Shown here: in pieces, positions 9,844-17,993 of the stretch
Layout of the letters: each line of letters opens with the position of its first letter
Numbering within the stretch: the stretch's first letter is position 1
DNA from: Ruminococcus sp. HUN007
GTDB lineage: Bacteria > Bacillota > Clostridia > Oscillospirales > Ruminococcaceae
Assembly: GCF_000712055.1 (NCBI RefSeq)
Contig: NZ_JOOA01000002.1
Span: 1,612,001 to 1,676,000 of the forward strand
Length of the DNA stretch: 64,000 nucleotides
Direction of reading: 5' to 3'
Notes under the pieces: generated by a model
The model's input: only the letters and a program-made list of their open reading frames with translations
Database searches by the model: none
Told to the model about the DNA's origin: nothing
Made by a program: the position numbers and the translations under genes

Positions 9844-9849
9844 ATTTTC

Positions 9850-10136
9850 AAATAAAAGCTGTGACGAAGACGGAACCTGCGATGAATTTTTCAGAGAGCC
9901 GGTGGTGGTGCGATACCGGTAAAGGACTGCAGAGCTTCTCATCCCTTCCGAGCCGGAAACCCCAAAGGTTCACACCCAGTAGGCGTTTCACGTGTATGCT
10001 GCGTCAGTGCATAGAAGTTGTCAGACTTCGAAGAGGTGGCGGATCATCGAATCCGCAATTTGAGTGGTACCGCGAGTATTAAGAACAAATACCCGTCTCA
10101 AAGCTAATACGTGCTTTGAGGCGGTTTTATTTTTGC
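9850..10136 (+). ncRNA. T-box leader, probably isoleucine-specific
   Basis: The conserved T-box bulge sequence TGGTACCGCG is at 10065-10074. Stem I has the usual CAGAGAG and GGTGGTG apical elements; on its 3' side the triplet ATC (9941-9943) sits where the specifier codon is expected (before CCTTCCGAG), which reads isoleucine. An intrinsic terminator follows: a 12-bp stem (10093-10124) and a T-run. Uncharged tRNA-Ile would favour the antiterminator and ilvA expression. The specifier call is by eye. Confidence 0.85.
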
Positions 10137-10240
10137 CTCAGAGCTTCACACAACTGCTGCATGCGGTCTGTACTGTACTGACATACAGAACAGACATGCC
10201 GTGCCGCAAACATCTGGAAGTAATGAAAGGCGGAATAATC

Positions 10241-11431
10241 ATGCTTACACTCGACAAGGTATTCGACGCACAGACAGTGCTCAAAAACATCATCAGGGAA
10301 ACAAATCTGGTAAGAGCTCACGGTATTGCACCGAAATGCGAGCTTTATCTTAAACCGGAAAACCTTCAGTTCACAGGATCGTTCAAGATCCGCGGAGCTG
10401 CATACAAGATCGCGATGCTCTCACCTGAAGAAAAAAAGAACGGCGTAATCGCGTGCTCGGCCGGAAACCATGCGCAGGGCGTTGCTCTTGCGGCAACTAA
10501 AAACGGAATAAAGTCACTCATCTGCCTGCCGGACACTGCACCTATATCTAAAATAGAAGCGACAAAAGGATTCGGTGCGGAAGTGTGCCTTGTGGAGGGA
10601 TGCTACGACGACGCATACCGCAGAGCACTTGAACTCCGTGACGAAAAGGGATATACATTCGTCCATCCTTTTGACGATGAAAATGTTATCGCCGGACAGG
10701 GAACTATCGCTCTGGAGATACTTAATGATATCGACAATATCGATGCCATCGTCGTTCCGGTCGGAGGCGGCGGACTTATTTCCGGTATAGCCTACACAGT
10801 CAAACAGATAAGACCATCTGTTAAGGTGTACGGCGTACAGGTGACCGGTGCCCCGAGCATGTTCAATTCCGTAAAAAACGGTCAGATCGAATGCCTGTCA
10901 TCCGTTTCAACTATCGCCGACGGCATTGCTGTAAAGCAGCCGGGTGAAAACACGTATTCCCTCGTAAGCGAATATGTTGACGAACTGGTTCTCGTAAGCG
11001 ACGACGAAGTCGCCAGTGCCATCCTCGCACTCATCGAAAAGCAGAAAATGGTGGCAGAAGGCGCCGGTGCTGCCGCAGTTGCAGCAGTAATGTCCGGAAA
11101 ACTCGACGTTGACGGCAAGCGTGTTGTGGCAGTAGTATCCGGCGGAAACATCGACGTTACGAGTCTTTCAAGAGTTATCGACCGCGGCCTTCTCAACTCG
11201 GGACGTTCAACAAGTCTGCTTATCGAGCTTATCGACAAACCGGGCCAGCTTAAGGAGATCTCACGTATAATCGCCGACTGCGGCGGCAACGTTACCGGCG
11301 TTCACTACGAAAAAGGTGCAACTGAAAGCGTCAACGGATGCTACCTGCGTATCAACATGGAAACAAGGGATTTCGACCACGTTGAACTTATCACACGTTC
11401 CCTCCGCGAGGCTGATTTCAAGCTTGTCTGA
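10241..11431 (+). CDS. ilvA: Threonine ammonia-lyase (threonine deaminase) with ACT domain
   Basis: Pyridoxal-phosphate enzyme that converts threonine to 2-oxobutanoate, the first step of isoleucine synthesis. The PLP lysine lies in GSFKIRGA (about residues 46-53), a glycine-rich phosphate loop is present (VGGGGLISG), and the last 75 residues form an ACT-like regulatory domain. The 396-residue length fits the short, single-ACT class. I chose ATG 10241, with AAAGGCGG about 9 nt upstream; the open frame extends left through the leader, but no ribosome site supports a longer protein. The Ile T-box leader supports the biosynthetic rather than purely catabolic role. Confidence 0.92.
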   Translation: MLTLDKVFDAQTVLKNIIRETNLVRAHGIAPKCELYLKPENLQFTGSFKIRGAAYKIAMLSPEEKKNGVIACSAGNHAQGVALAATKNGIKSLICLPDTAPISKIEATKGFGAEVCLVEGCYDDAYRRALELRDEKGYTFVHPFDDENVIAGQGTIALEILNDIDNIDAIVVPVGGGGLISGIAYTVKQIRPSVKVYGVQVTGAPSMFNSVKNGQIECLSSVSTIADGIAVKQPGENTYSLVSEYVDELVLVSDDEVASAILALIEKQKMVAEGAGAAAVAAVMSGKLDVDGKRVVAVVSGGNIDVTSLSRVIDRGLLNSGRSTSLLIELIDKPGQLKEISRIIADCGGNVTGVHYEKGATESVNGCYLRINMETRDFDHVELITRSLREADFKLV

Positions 11432-11492
11432 TCTTTCGGTTGGCAATTTCGGAATGAATGCCTGATACATTTTTTAAGGCAGCGAAAACAGA

Positions 11493-11540
11493 AAGCATCT
11501 GCAGAGTATGCGCACATATACTCATACTCTGCAGATGCTT
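11493..11540 (+). terminator. Terminator after ilvA
   Basis: A perfect 18-bp stem (AAGCATCTGCAGAGTATG and its complement) with a 12-nt loop and a run of seven T. A promoter-like TTGGCA-N17-TGATAC (11441 region) just before it resembles the 33-bp repeats near 23 kb. Confidence 0.85.
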
Positions 11541-11579
11541 TTTTTGCACTCATGGGGAGTTCCTTAACGTTCCGTTTTT

Positions 11580-11698
11580 CTAAGGAAACACTGATTAAAT
11601 CGAAAATCCGGCTTTGCCGGATGATTTCCGGAGGTGGGATTTGCGTTGCTTCGCCCCGGACCCCCACGCTGATTTATGAATAAATCAGCGTTTCCCTA
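11580..11698. repeat. MITE-like palindromic repeat, copy 3 (inverted)
   Basis: About 119 bp, in inverted orientation relative to copies 2 and 4, with the same ends and internal hairpins. It ends 9 bp from the stop codon of the gene at 11708. Confidence 0.85.
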
Positions 11699-11707
11699 AA
11701 CGATCTA

Positions 11708-12073
11708 TTATAATTCACACAGAATTTTAATATTATCAGATTCCCATTTTTCCAATAAGCGAATATACTTTTCATCACTGTTTATTATATTAATTCTGTC
11801 TCTCAGTTCACTTACCGCTTTATAAACATCATATTTTCTTAATGGCTGATTTATTCTATCCATGAATTTATTATATCTCACTAAATAATCCTCATAGTTT
11901 TGAATTAATGAATCAACTTGTTTTATCCTCGCAAGCATCAAAGATTCATTTGAAGGAAGATAATTGCCTTTTTGAAATGCATCTTCTTTAAAATACAAAC
12001 ACGATCCGGAATATTTTAAAAAGTATTCAACAGCCGAAAAAGTATCTGTCACTTCATTCAGTACTGGCAACAT
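11708..12073 (-). CDS. Unknown; second copy of a C-terminal repeat of the upstream gene
   Basis: 121 residues, alpha-helical, not recognised. It aligns with the C-terminal part of the adjacent 488-residue protein (shared MLP start, AxxYxLxY, NYLPSNESL / IFNSDETL, YEDYLVRYNKF / YEKYLIRRNEF). The reading frame stays open for about 40 codons upstream of its ATG and continues the homology (FEYANKWMLP beside YDYFEKWMLP). Restoring one A in the poly-A region near 12166-12172 would fuse it to the upstream gene as a ~650-residue protein with two tandem repeats. It therefore probably is the end of that gene rather than a separate gene. Confidence 0.5.
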   Translation of the reverse strand: MLPVLNEVTDTFSAVEYFLKYSGSCLYFKEDAFQKGNYLPSNESLMLARIKQVDSLIQNYEDYLVRYNKFMDRINQPLRKYDVYKAVSELRDRINIINSDEKYIRLLEKWESDNIKILCEL

Positions 12074-13524
12074 CCATTTATTTGCATATTCAAACGATTT
12101 TTCAAATCGGAATAGTAATTCACAATTGTTACAATCATTCGAAATCGTAGTATCTGTTTGTTTTTATTTTTATACGCCTCGCATTTTAATGCATAGCTAT
12201 CATCCTGAACAAGCTGATCAATCTTATCCGATAATTCAGCCAGTCGTTCCGGAACATTAAAACACTCTGTCAGGTTGTTCATTATTTCCAAATAAAATTC
12301 ATTTCTTCTGATTAGATATTTTTCATACTCTTTCAATAGCATATCAAGATTTTCAATTTTTAGCAAAATCAAAGTTTCATCTGAGTTGAAAATTAATCCC
12401 TTATCAAATCTTTCTTTATTAAACCTGACAAATCCGAGATTATATATCAGCATATACAAAGCAGCATCTGCAAGTGTTTTAATACGATCAAATTCTGGAA
12501 GCATCCATTTCTCAAAATAATCATATGACATTTGCATTGTATTAATGATATCCTCATTTGAAGCATCTTGTTCTACATATTGCTCACCGATTTTCCAGTC
12601 ATTTTGCAAACAATAATCATCCGGAAGATTATTTAAATAGAATGTTGATGTCATATGAAGCCACGACTGAAGTGCCTGCTCTACTGTTTCATTTAAATCT
12701 ATAGCTTTACGATAAACTGTAGAAATACCGCCGCACACAGAGTAAACAGTACGACCTATTTCTTTTTTAGTTCTGATAGTAACTACCTGCAATATTTCTC
12801 CGCCAATTACTCTGCCAAATACAAATTTACTGTTTTTCAGCTGAACAAAGCCTCTCGACTTTAAATTTTTCCAAAAAACTTGCTTAAACGCTGAATTGAT
12901 CGATAATTTCTTTTCCAGCTTGCTGTTTGTAACAGTGATCTTCGGTCTTGCTTTCTCAAAAGCTATGCTGCAATCAGATTCAATTACTTCATTAAACATC
13001 GAGCCACTATTTAAAGCAGTTGACAGCCTTGCAAGTCCGTCCTCAACAAACACATAATCTCCATGAACAATCTCAAAGAACTGTTCCCAGCTAACACCTT
13101 TATTCAAAAGAGGCTCCCACAATGATTTTTCCGGTTCCGGTATATTGTCACCGAAATAATCATCAGCTCTGCCCATAACAAGAGTATCCGCCCTGCTTCC
13201 GTTCCTGTCATAAAGTTCAAGTATCGCACAGTCACTGTCTATAACTGTTGTATTTATGCAGAATGTTCCGAGCATATTTGAGATTCGTGCGGTGTCACGC
13301 TTCGCAGTCTGATTTCCTTCTTCGTAACTTTCTGAGTATAACGTCGCCCATCTGCATCCTTTTTCATCTGAAAACGAAAAAGAATATCTGATTTCACCTT
13401 CATCTTCATCTTCGCAGGTTTCATAACCCTCGCGTTTCATCATATCGCGGAATTTCTTAAGAAAATCTTCTTTACTTAACAGTTCGTCGTTTAATATTTG
13501 TGTGGATGTGTAGAAATTTCCCAC
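12058..13524 (-). CDS. Unknown 488-residue protein with helical C-terminal repeat
   Basis: I do not recognise a family. The N-terminal 170 residues are acidic with a beta-rich pattern, residues 190-330 are mixed, and the C-terminal 150 residues are helical and repeated in the next frame downstream. There is no signal peptide or membrane segment, so it is cytoplasmic. It begins with GTG 13524, with AGGAGA 7 nt upstream, and has its own promoter (TTGACA-N18-TATAAT, 13626-13655). The C-terminal half is more AT-rich than neighbouring housekeeping genes. Lone position beside an IS suggests accessory DNA; an immunity-like role is possible but unsupported. Confidence 0.6.
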   Translation of the reverse strand: MGNFYTSTQILNDELLSKEDFLKKFRDMMKREGYETCEDEDEGEIRYSFSFSDEKGCRWATLYSESYEEGNQTAKRDTARISNMLGTFCINTTVIDSDCAILELYDRNGSRADTLVMGRADDYFGDNIPEPEKSLWEPLLNKGVSWEQFFEIVHGDYVFVEDGLARLSTALNSGSMFNEVIESDCSIAFEKARPKITVTNSKLEKKLSINSAFKQVFWKNLKSRGFVQLKNSKFVFGRVIGGEILQVVTIRTKKEIGRTVYSVCGGISTVYRKAIDLNETVEQALQSWLHMTSTFYLNNLPDDYCLQNDWKIGEQYVEQDASNEDIINTMQMSYDYFEKWMLPEFDRIKTLADAALYMLIYNLGFVRFNKERFDKGLIFNSDETLILLKIENLDMLLKEYEKYLIRRNEFYLEIMNNLTECFNVPERLAELSDKIDQLVQDDSYALKCEAYKNKNKQILRFRMIVTIVNYYSDLKNRLNMQINGCCQY

Positions 13525-13625
13525 TGTGGCATCTCCTTTCCGAAAACATATTGGCAGTACAAATCGATAAGCTCATATCAGAACTTGCAAGAATTTTTAT
13601 TCGTTTGTCTTTTAAAAATATATTG

Positions 13626-13655
13626 ATTATAACATTCTCCAAAAGCATTTGTCAA
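13626..13655 (-). promoter_or_regulatory. Promoter of the 12058-13524 gene
   Basis: Minus strand -35 TTGACA (13650-13655), 18-bp spacer, -10 TATAAT (13626-13631). Confidence 0.7.
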
Positions 13656-13784
13656 GGTGCTTAAGTGATGAAAATGAAAAGGTGAGCTGCCTTGTTACTA
13701 TTCACGACCTAATTTTCCCAGTACAAAAGAAAACAACACCACTGGACCGGTTTTATTACCGGCCTGGTGGTGCTGTATTTTTTA

Positions 13785-15542
13785 TTATTCACATTCAGCA
13801 AATATTTCTTCGACAGTATATGGGTTACCATCACATAATCTTGTTAATGCATCATATTCGTTGATTCCATTTCTTCGGCATGTTTCAATGTATGTACGAA
13901 TCATTGCATAGTTATTTGCTGTTTTTGAAGATGCGAACTGACCTGACACCTTCATTTTTGTTTTCGTCCCACGTAGTGCTCGTTCTGAGAGATTATTTGT
14001 TGTAGGCAGACTGAAATCATATACCCAGGCGAAGTAATTGCTGCGATATTTTATGATTCTGCGTATCAGAGCGCGTTCCGGACCGCCTGAATATTTTGAT
14101 GTATTCGCTTCTGCCAGCGTTTCTGCTCTTTGCAGAAGTTCTGTAAGCTTGCTTTCAAAATTTTCAAGATATCCATCATCAAATCGTGTTGTTCCTGCTT
14201 GTATCAGATTCTTTCGGTCTTTTATCGTTGCTGATATCAATGCTTTTATTTCAAGCAGTACTTCATGATTGGTTTCATCTGCAAGTTTCTGAAGATCGCG
14301 CTGCAAATGTGCATTACACTCAATATTTATGAACACAAAACGTTCATTGTAATTGATGCTGTTATGATCATGCATAACAGATGTTTCAGCAGAAAGATTT
14401 TCAAGTATTCCATCCAGAAGAATTCCGTTCATATCTTTGTTTTCATGGGCTGCAAAGAACGCGATTCTTTCGTCTCCGTAAAATCTCAGGCAGATTCTTT
14501 TGGTATCGGCGTAAACCACGGTATCATCCCAGTAAATGAGCAGTCTTTTAAGTAACTCCCTTCGCAAATCATTATGAAAAACTGCCAGTGCTTTGGCGGC
14601 TCTGGCCTGTACTTTAGCTACATACCCTTCACTCGGACTGATCTCTCCGTTTGTTATGCCCTGAAAGAATACAGGAACCTTATTTATTGACGAATTCATA
14701 ATATTCAGCAAAACAAGTATCATTGCCTGTACGTTTGCTCCATATCTTACTTTCGTTCTTTTTTCAGGTGCCGTTCTGCTGATCACCAGGGTCCCGCAAT
14801 TCTTACATTTGTAGACGTAATACTTATGCTTCACCCTCTTTACTTTAACTTCTACTTCTATTTCATAGCGATTTTCTGTTTTTCCGGTATATTCAAACTC
14901 ATCTTTTTTGCATTTCGGACAACAGTCATCTTCAGTTAAACAATGTTCCGTTATATCAGTTATTGCTTCTTCTGCAGGTGGTTCAAGCTCTGATCTTTTA
15001 TGCCCTGTTTGGCCTCCTTTGGAATTATCGGTTTCTTCTCTGCTGTTTGGTCTTGCTTTTGATTTCCCGATTGGTGTCTGCGATGTAGGCAGAGATGTAT
15101 TGGTTCCATCTCTGTCCTGTACCGCTTTCATATGCCGGATCTCGGCTTTAAGTGTTTCTATTATGGTGTCTTTCTCGTCAAGTGCTTTTTGATATTCTTC
15201 GTCCTTCTTAGCAAGCTTTTTTTGATACTCACAGAACAAATCATAGTTTTCCTGTCTTAATTTACAGATTGTATCTATCTTTTCATCAAGCTCTTTGGTG
15301 TGATTTTCGCATTCAATTACAAGCTGTTCATACCAGATATCGCGTACTTTCTTCACTGCATTTTTTGATGACCGAACTTGTCTGCAAAGCTGTTTTATCC
15401 GCCTCTGATATCCAAGATATATGAGATGATGATTATGCTGCAGTTTTTTATATCTCTCACCATTTTCAAATTCTTTTACCAGACGTTTAAGTCTTTTATT
15501 TTCATATTGTAATGATGTATTGATAAAAAACTGCCTGTTCAT
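13785..15542 (-). CDS. tnpC: IS66-family DDE transposase
   Basis: 585 residues in IS66 order: N-terminal coiled coil (about 10-145, Lys/Glu/Leu-rich), Pro/Ser linker, a zinc-ribbon (CCPKC ... CKNCG, about 215-260), and the transposase core with catalytic Asp in IYWDD (about 345), a second acidic region and the C-terminal Glu in NLSERALRG. The SGQFASSKTANNYA and C-terminal IS66_C-like segments are present. It starts at ATG 15542 with AGGAAG upstream. The gene is intact, so the element may be active. The usual TnpA and TnpB partners are absent and a different small accessory gene precedes it. Confidence 0.93.
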   Translation of the reverse strand: MNRQFFINTSLQYENKRLKRLVKEFENGERYKKLQHNHHLIYLGYQRRIKQLCRQVRSSKNAVKKVRDIWYEQLVIECENHTKELDEKIDTICKLRQENYDLFCEYQKKLAKKDEEYQKALDEKDTIIETLKAEIRHMKAVQDRDGTNTSLPTSQTPIGKSKARPNSREETDNSKGGQTGHKRSELEPPAEEAITDITEHCLTEDDCCPKCKKDEFEYTGKTENRYEIEVEVKVKRVKHKYYVYKCKNCGTLVISRTAPEKRTKVRYGANVQAMILVLLNIMNSSINKVPVFFQGITNGEISPSEGYVAKVQARAAKALAVFHNDLRRELLKRLLIYWDDTVVYADTKRICLRFYGDERIAFFAAHENKDMNGILLDGILENLSAETSVMHDHNSINYNERFVFINIECNAHLQRDLQKLADETNHEVLLEIKALISATIKDRKNLIQAGTTRFDDGYLENFESKLTELLQRAETLAEANTSKYSGGPERALIRRIIKYRSNYFAWVYDFSLPTTNNLSERALRGTKTKMKVSGQFASSKTANNYAMIRTYIETCRRNGINEYDALTRLCDGNPYTVEEIFAECE

Positions 15543-15562
15543 AGCTTGCTTCCTGTTCTGTT

Positions 15563-15934
15563 TTATTTCTGTTCCAGCGCTCTTTCTGCTGATTCCTTTA
15601 TGTTCAGTAAGTGATTTTTAAGAATAGCATTTTGTTTTTCAAGTTCGCTGATTCTTTTATCTTTCTGTATACTTTCTTCTTTTAGTTTTTTTATGATTTC
15701 CTTGTAATCCGGTTCTGCTGTTACCTTCGTTTCAACAGTATTGCTATTTGATTCTGATTTAGCCTTTCGTCCCGGCTTTCCTGTAGACGGTATCAGTTCT
15801 CCCGTTACCGGATCTTCCACTCCAAGATACTTGCGTATTGGTCTTGATTGTTTGGTTACAGGGTCGTAGTGTGATGTTGATTCATAAAGAACCACTCTTC
15901 CGGTTTTCTTATCTGTGTAGCGTACAATCGACAT
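15563..15934 (-). CDS. IS66-associated accessory protein
   Basis: 123 residues, basic N-terminus (MSIVRYTDKKTGR), a GKPGRKAK stretch, and a C-terminal coiled coil (about 75-115). It ends 20 bp before the transposase start inside the same insertion sequence, so it is part of the element. Its start at 15934 has AAAGGAAG upstream; the longer frame to 15997 has none. The role in transposition is unknown; DNA binding is plausible from its charge. Confidence 0.75.
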   Translation of the reverse strand: MSIVRYTDKKTGRVVLYESTSHYDPVTKQSRPIRKYLGVEDPVTGELIPSTGKPGRKAKSESNSNTVETKVTAEPDYKEIIKKLKEESIQKDKRISELEKQNAILKNHLLNIKESAERALEQK

Positions 15935-16059
15935 GATTTCAGCTTCCTTTCTACACTTGGTACTTATTATTATATCACATACCAACGAAAATGTCAATAG
16001 TTTTATTGGTATCTATTTAAACAAATACCACTATGCTTTTTTGTACTTTTTTTACGTAA

Positions 16060-16108
16060 AAAAACAGTGCTGAAAACATCGCATTTTCAATGTTTTCAGC
16101 ACCATTAT
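16060..16108. terminator. Hairpin at the right end of the IS
   Basis: A 13-bp stem (GTGCTGAAAACAT and its complement) inside the right end of the insertion sequence. It may insulate the IS genes from outside transcription. A comparable stem (CACCACTGGACCGG region, 13738-13773) lies at the left end after the transposase gene. Confidence 0.6.
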
Positions 16109-16147
16109 CATTTTTCTATTTTACATTATTTGGCCGTGAATAGTAAC

Positions 16148-16197
16148 GCTGCCTTCGGCAGCTGTTCGATAGTATCATGCATCGCGATGCATGATAC
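16148..16197 (+). repeat. Double-hairpin repeat with T-tract, copy 2 (interrupted by the IS)
   Basis: Same 50-bp sequence as 9724-9774 with one or two changes, ending in a T-run. Its first 8 bases are the right-hand target duplication of the IS; the left half of the original context lies at 13681-13693. Confidence 0.8.
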
Positions 16198-16301
16198 TTT
16201 TTTTATTTGTATTCAGGCAAAATTAGTGATATAATAGTAGTGTGCACATCAGGTACGGAATATCTGAATGTGACAAACATATTTTAAAAGGAGATTGTTG
16301 T

Positions 16302-16337
16302 TTGAACAATAATAACAGACCTGAGATAGCAGCGTAA
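16302..16337 (+). CDS. Possible 11-codon leader peptide before a GNAT gene
   Basis: A TTG-initiated frame encoding MNNNNRPEIAA, with AAAGGAG 8 nt upstream. Its stop codon abuts a 10-bp stem (16338-16347 with 16366-16375). The CCTCC arm of that stem could instead pair with the GGAGG of the acetyltransferase ribosome site (16396-16400). This is the layout of translational attenuators. It is an inference; no known leader family is claimed. Confidence 0.4.
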   Translation: MNNNNRPEIAA

Positions 16338-16408
16338 ACGGAGGTTTGCGAAACTATCTAACAGTAAGCCTCCGTAGTCCGGTCAAACTATTTCAGGAGG
16401 AAAAAACA

Positions 16409-17071
16409 ATGAATAAATATGACTATATTATCCGCAGAGAAACAGAAAACGACTACCGCGAAACGGAAAACCTTACCCGTGAGGCTTTCTGGAATCTTAA
16501 CACACCCGGCTGTTTTGAGCATTACTTCGTACACATCATGAGAAGTCACAGGGATTTCATACCGGAACTTGATTATGTCATCGAGCTTGACGGCAAAGTG
16601 ATCGCCAATGTTATGTACTGCAGATCAAAGCTCGTCGATGAACAGGGTAATGAGAAAAATATCATTACTATGGGGCCGCTGTGTGTACTCCCTGAGTATC
16701 AGCGTAAAGGATTCGGAAAAGCCCTTCTTGAACATACTTTTAAAATCGCAGAGTCAATGGGATTTGACGTTGTTATAAACTTTGGAAATCCTGATAACTA
16801 CGTTTCCCGCGGCTACAGAAGCTGCAGAAAGTACAATGTATGCTTCGGCGAAGGTGAAGGATTTTTCCCTGCCGCTCTTCTTGTAAAGGAACTTAAAGAA
16901 GGTGCCCTCGACGGCAGAAAGTGGTTCTATCGTCCAAGTGATGTAGATACTCCATGCGATGACGAAGCCGCAGTTACGGAATTCGACAAGCTTTTCCCGC
17001 CAAAGGAAGCCGGCTGGCAGCCAAGTCAGGAAGAATTCTATATTCACAGTCATTCGGCGATAACGTGGTAA
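16409..17071 (+). CDS. GNAT-family N-acetyltransferase
   Basis: 220 residues. The acetyl-CoA binding signature is clear: VLPEYQRKGFGKALLEHTF (about residues 95-113; Q/RxxGxG/A motif), with the preceding core strand MGPLCV and a following VVINFGNPDNYVSRGY segment. The substrate is not predictable. ATG 16409 has CAGGAGG 8 nt upstream; an upstream in-frame start at 16346 lacks one. The leader region suggests post-transcriptional control. A terminator (17104-17139) follows, so it is monocistronic. Confidence 0.85.
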   Translation: MNKYDYIIRRETENDYRETENLTREAFWNLNTPGCFEHYFVHIMRSHRDFIPELDYVIELDGKVIANVMYCRSKLVDEQGNEKNIITMGPLCVLPEYQRKGFGKALLEHTFKIAESMGFDVVINFGNPDNYVSRGYRSCRKYNVCFGEGEGFFPAALLVKELKEGALDGRKWFYRPSDVDTPCDDEAAVTEFDKLFPPKEAGWQPSQEEFYIHSHSAITW

Positions 17072-17103
17072 TACCAGATTACGTGTTATCTGTCTGAAAA
17101 AAG

Positions 17104-17139
17104 AGAACAGTCCGGTTTCACTGTAAGCCGGACTGTTCT
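17104..17139 (+). terminator. Terminator after first GNAT gene
   Basis: 12-bp stem AGAACAGTCCGG with its complement and a 12-nt loop; only a short T-tract follows. Confidence 0.65.
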
Positions 17140-17226
17140 TGTATAGTAAACATAAAAATCTGCATGCGTTCACTGTAATTCAAACGATACATCACATTTA
17201 TGAAAAACACGAACAGGAGAAAAGAT

Positions 17227-17712
17227 ATGACCAAGGACAAAGCGTATATTATAAGGAAACTCAGAACTAATGAAACTGAACTGCTGAAAGATTTTCTCTA
17301 TGAAGCCATATTTATTCCGGAAGGCGTGAAACCTCCGGAAAGAGATATTATTGAAAATCCCGAACTGAGAGTCTATACAGATGATTTCGGATCCCGCAGG
17401 GGTGACAACTGTCTTGTGGCCGAATTTAACGGCAAAGTTGTCGGTGCAGTCTGGACACGTATCATGGATGATTACGGCCATGTGGATGACGAAACTCCAT
17501 CTTTTGCGATTTCTCTGTACAAGGAATACCGCGGACAGGGCATCGGAACGGAACTTATGAAGGAAATGCTTGATGTGCTGAAAGCACAGGGATATAAACG
17601 CGCATCACTGGCAGTGCAGAAAGCCAACTATGCGGTGAGAATGTACCGAAATGTTGGCTTTAAAACCGTGGATGAAAATGACGAGGAGTACATAATGGTA
17701 TGTGATTTATAA
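17227..17712 (+). CDS. GNAT-family N-acetyltransferase
   Basis: 161 residues with the acetyl-CoA motif ISLYKEYRGQGIGTELMKEML (about 94-114, RGQGIG loop) and the C-terminal YRNVGFK segment of RimI-like enzymes. The substrate is unknown. The ATG at 17227 has AGGAGA about 7 nt upstream and is preferred to the in-frame ATG at 17200. It is not closely similar to the preceding acetyltransferase. A short hairpin and T-run follow (17729-17752). Confidence 0.85.
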   Translation: MTKDKAYIIRKLRTNETELLKDFLYEAIFIPEGVKPPERDIIENPELRVYTDDFGSRRGDNCLVAEFNGKVVGAVWTRIMDDYGHVDDETPSFAISLYKEYRGQGIGTELMKEMLDVLKAQGYKRASLAVQKANYAVRMYRNVGFKTVDENDEEYIMVCDL

Positions 17713-17993
17713 CGACCATTTACGGAAACAGCACGCAAGCATGCTGCTTTTTTAGATATATCACCTTATCAGCTCCGGCGGAATGAACGACGGATCGAAG
17801 TGTACGTGTGAATGATTGTACACGATAAGTTTATGACTGATGAGTTATCCGGTTTCCTGAGTTTACTTATTACGATATGTCTCAAACATATTATATAGTA
17901 TTCAAGTGATTTTGTCAAAAAATAATTATTAAAATCGAAAACGGCAGCACACTGATCATGACGATCGATGTGCTGCCGTTGGTTTTTTTATCT
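17713..17993. other. Intergenic region with orphan minus-strand promoter and terminators
   Basis: Holds a short plus-strand hairpin with T-run (17729-17752), a consensus minus-strand promoter (TTGACA 17913-17918, 17-bp spacer, TATAAT 17890-17895) with no minus-strand gene ahead of it, and a strong terminator-like hairpin (17941-17979). A transcript from the orphan promoter would be about 160 nt and could end at the hairpin near 17729. No protein gene is seen. Confidence 0.5.
17941..17979. terminator. ACGGCAG-family hairpin terminator, copy T1
   Basis: A 17-bp stem beginning ACGGCAGCACACTGATC, followed by a run of T. It is one of four related hairpins (others at 21625, 22335, 24467). It also faces the end of the Cys-rich mini-gene on the minus strand. 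Confidence 0.75.

Larger units (their letters stand above)
13694..16147 (-). mobile_element. Complete IS66-family insertion sequence
   Basis: A 2454-bp element bounded by 20-bp terminal inverted repeats (left GTTACTATTCACGACCTAAT; right end complementary with two mismatches). The 8-bp sequence GCTGCCTT is directly repeated on both sides (13686-13693 and 16148-16155), as expected for IS66-type transposition. It encodes an IS66 transposase and one accessory protein. The target is the UUCG-loop hairpin of the double-hairpin repeat, so the pre-insertion site can be reconstructed. The clean duplication and the intact genes suggest a recent insertion. Confidence 0.93.

Noticed and set aside
10064..10240. 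N-terminal extension of ilvA into the T-box.
   Set aside because: The open frame runs through the T-box and terminator; the family starts at 10241 with a good ribosome site.
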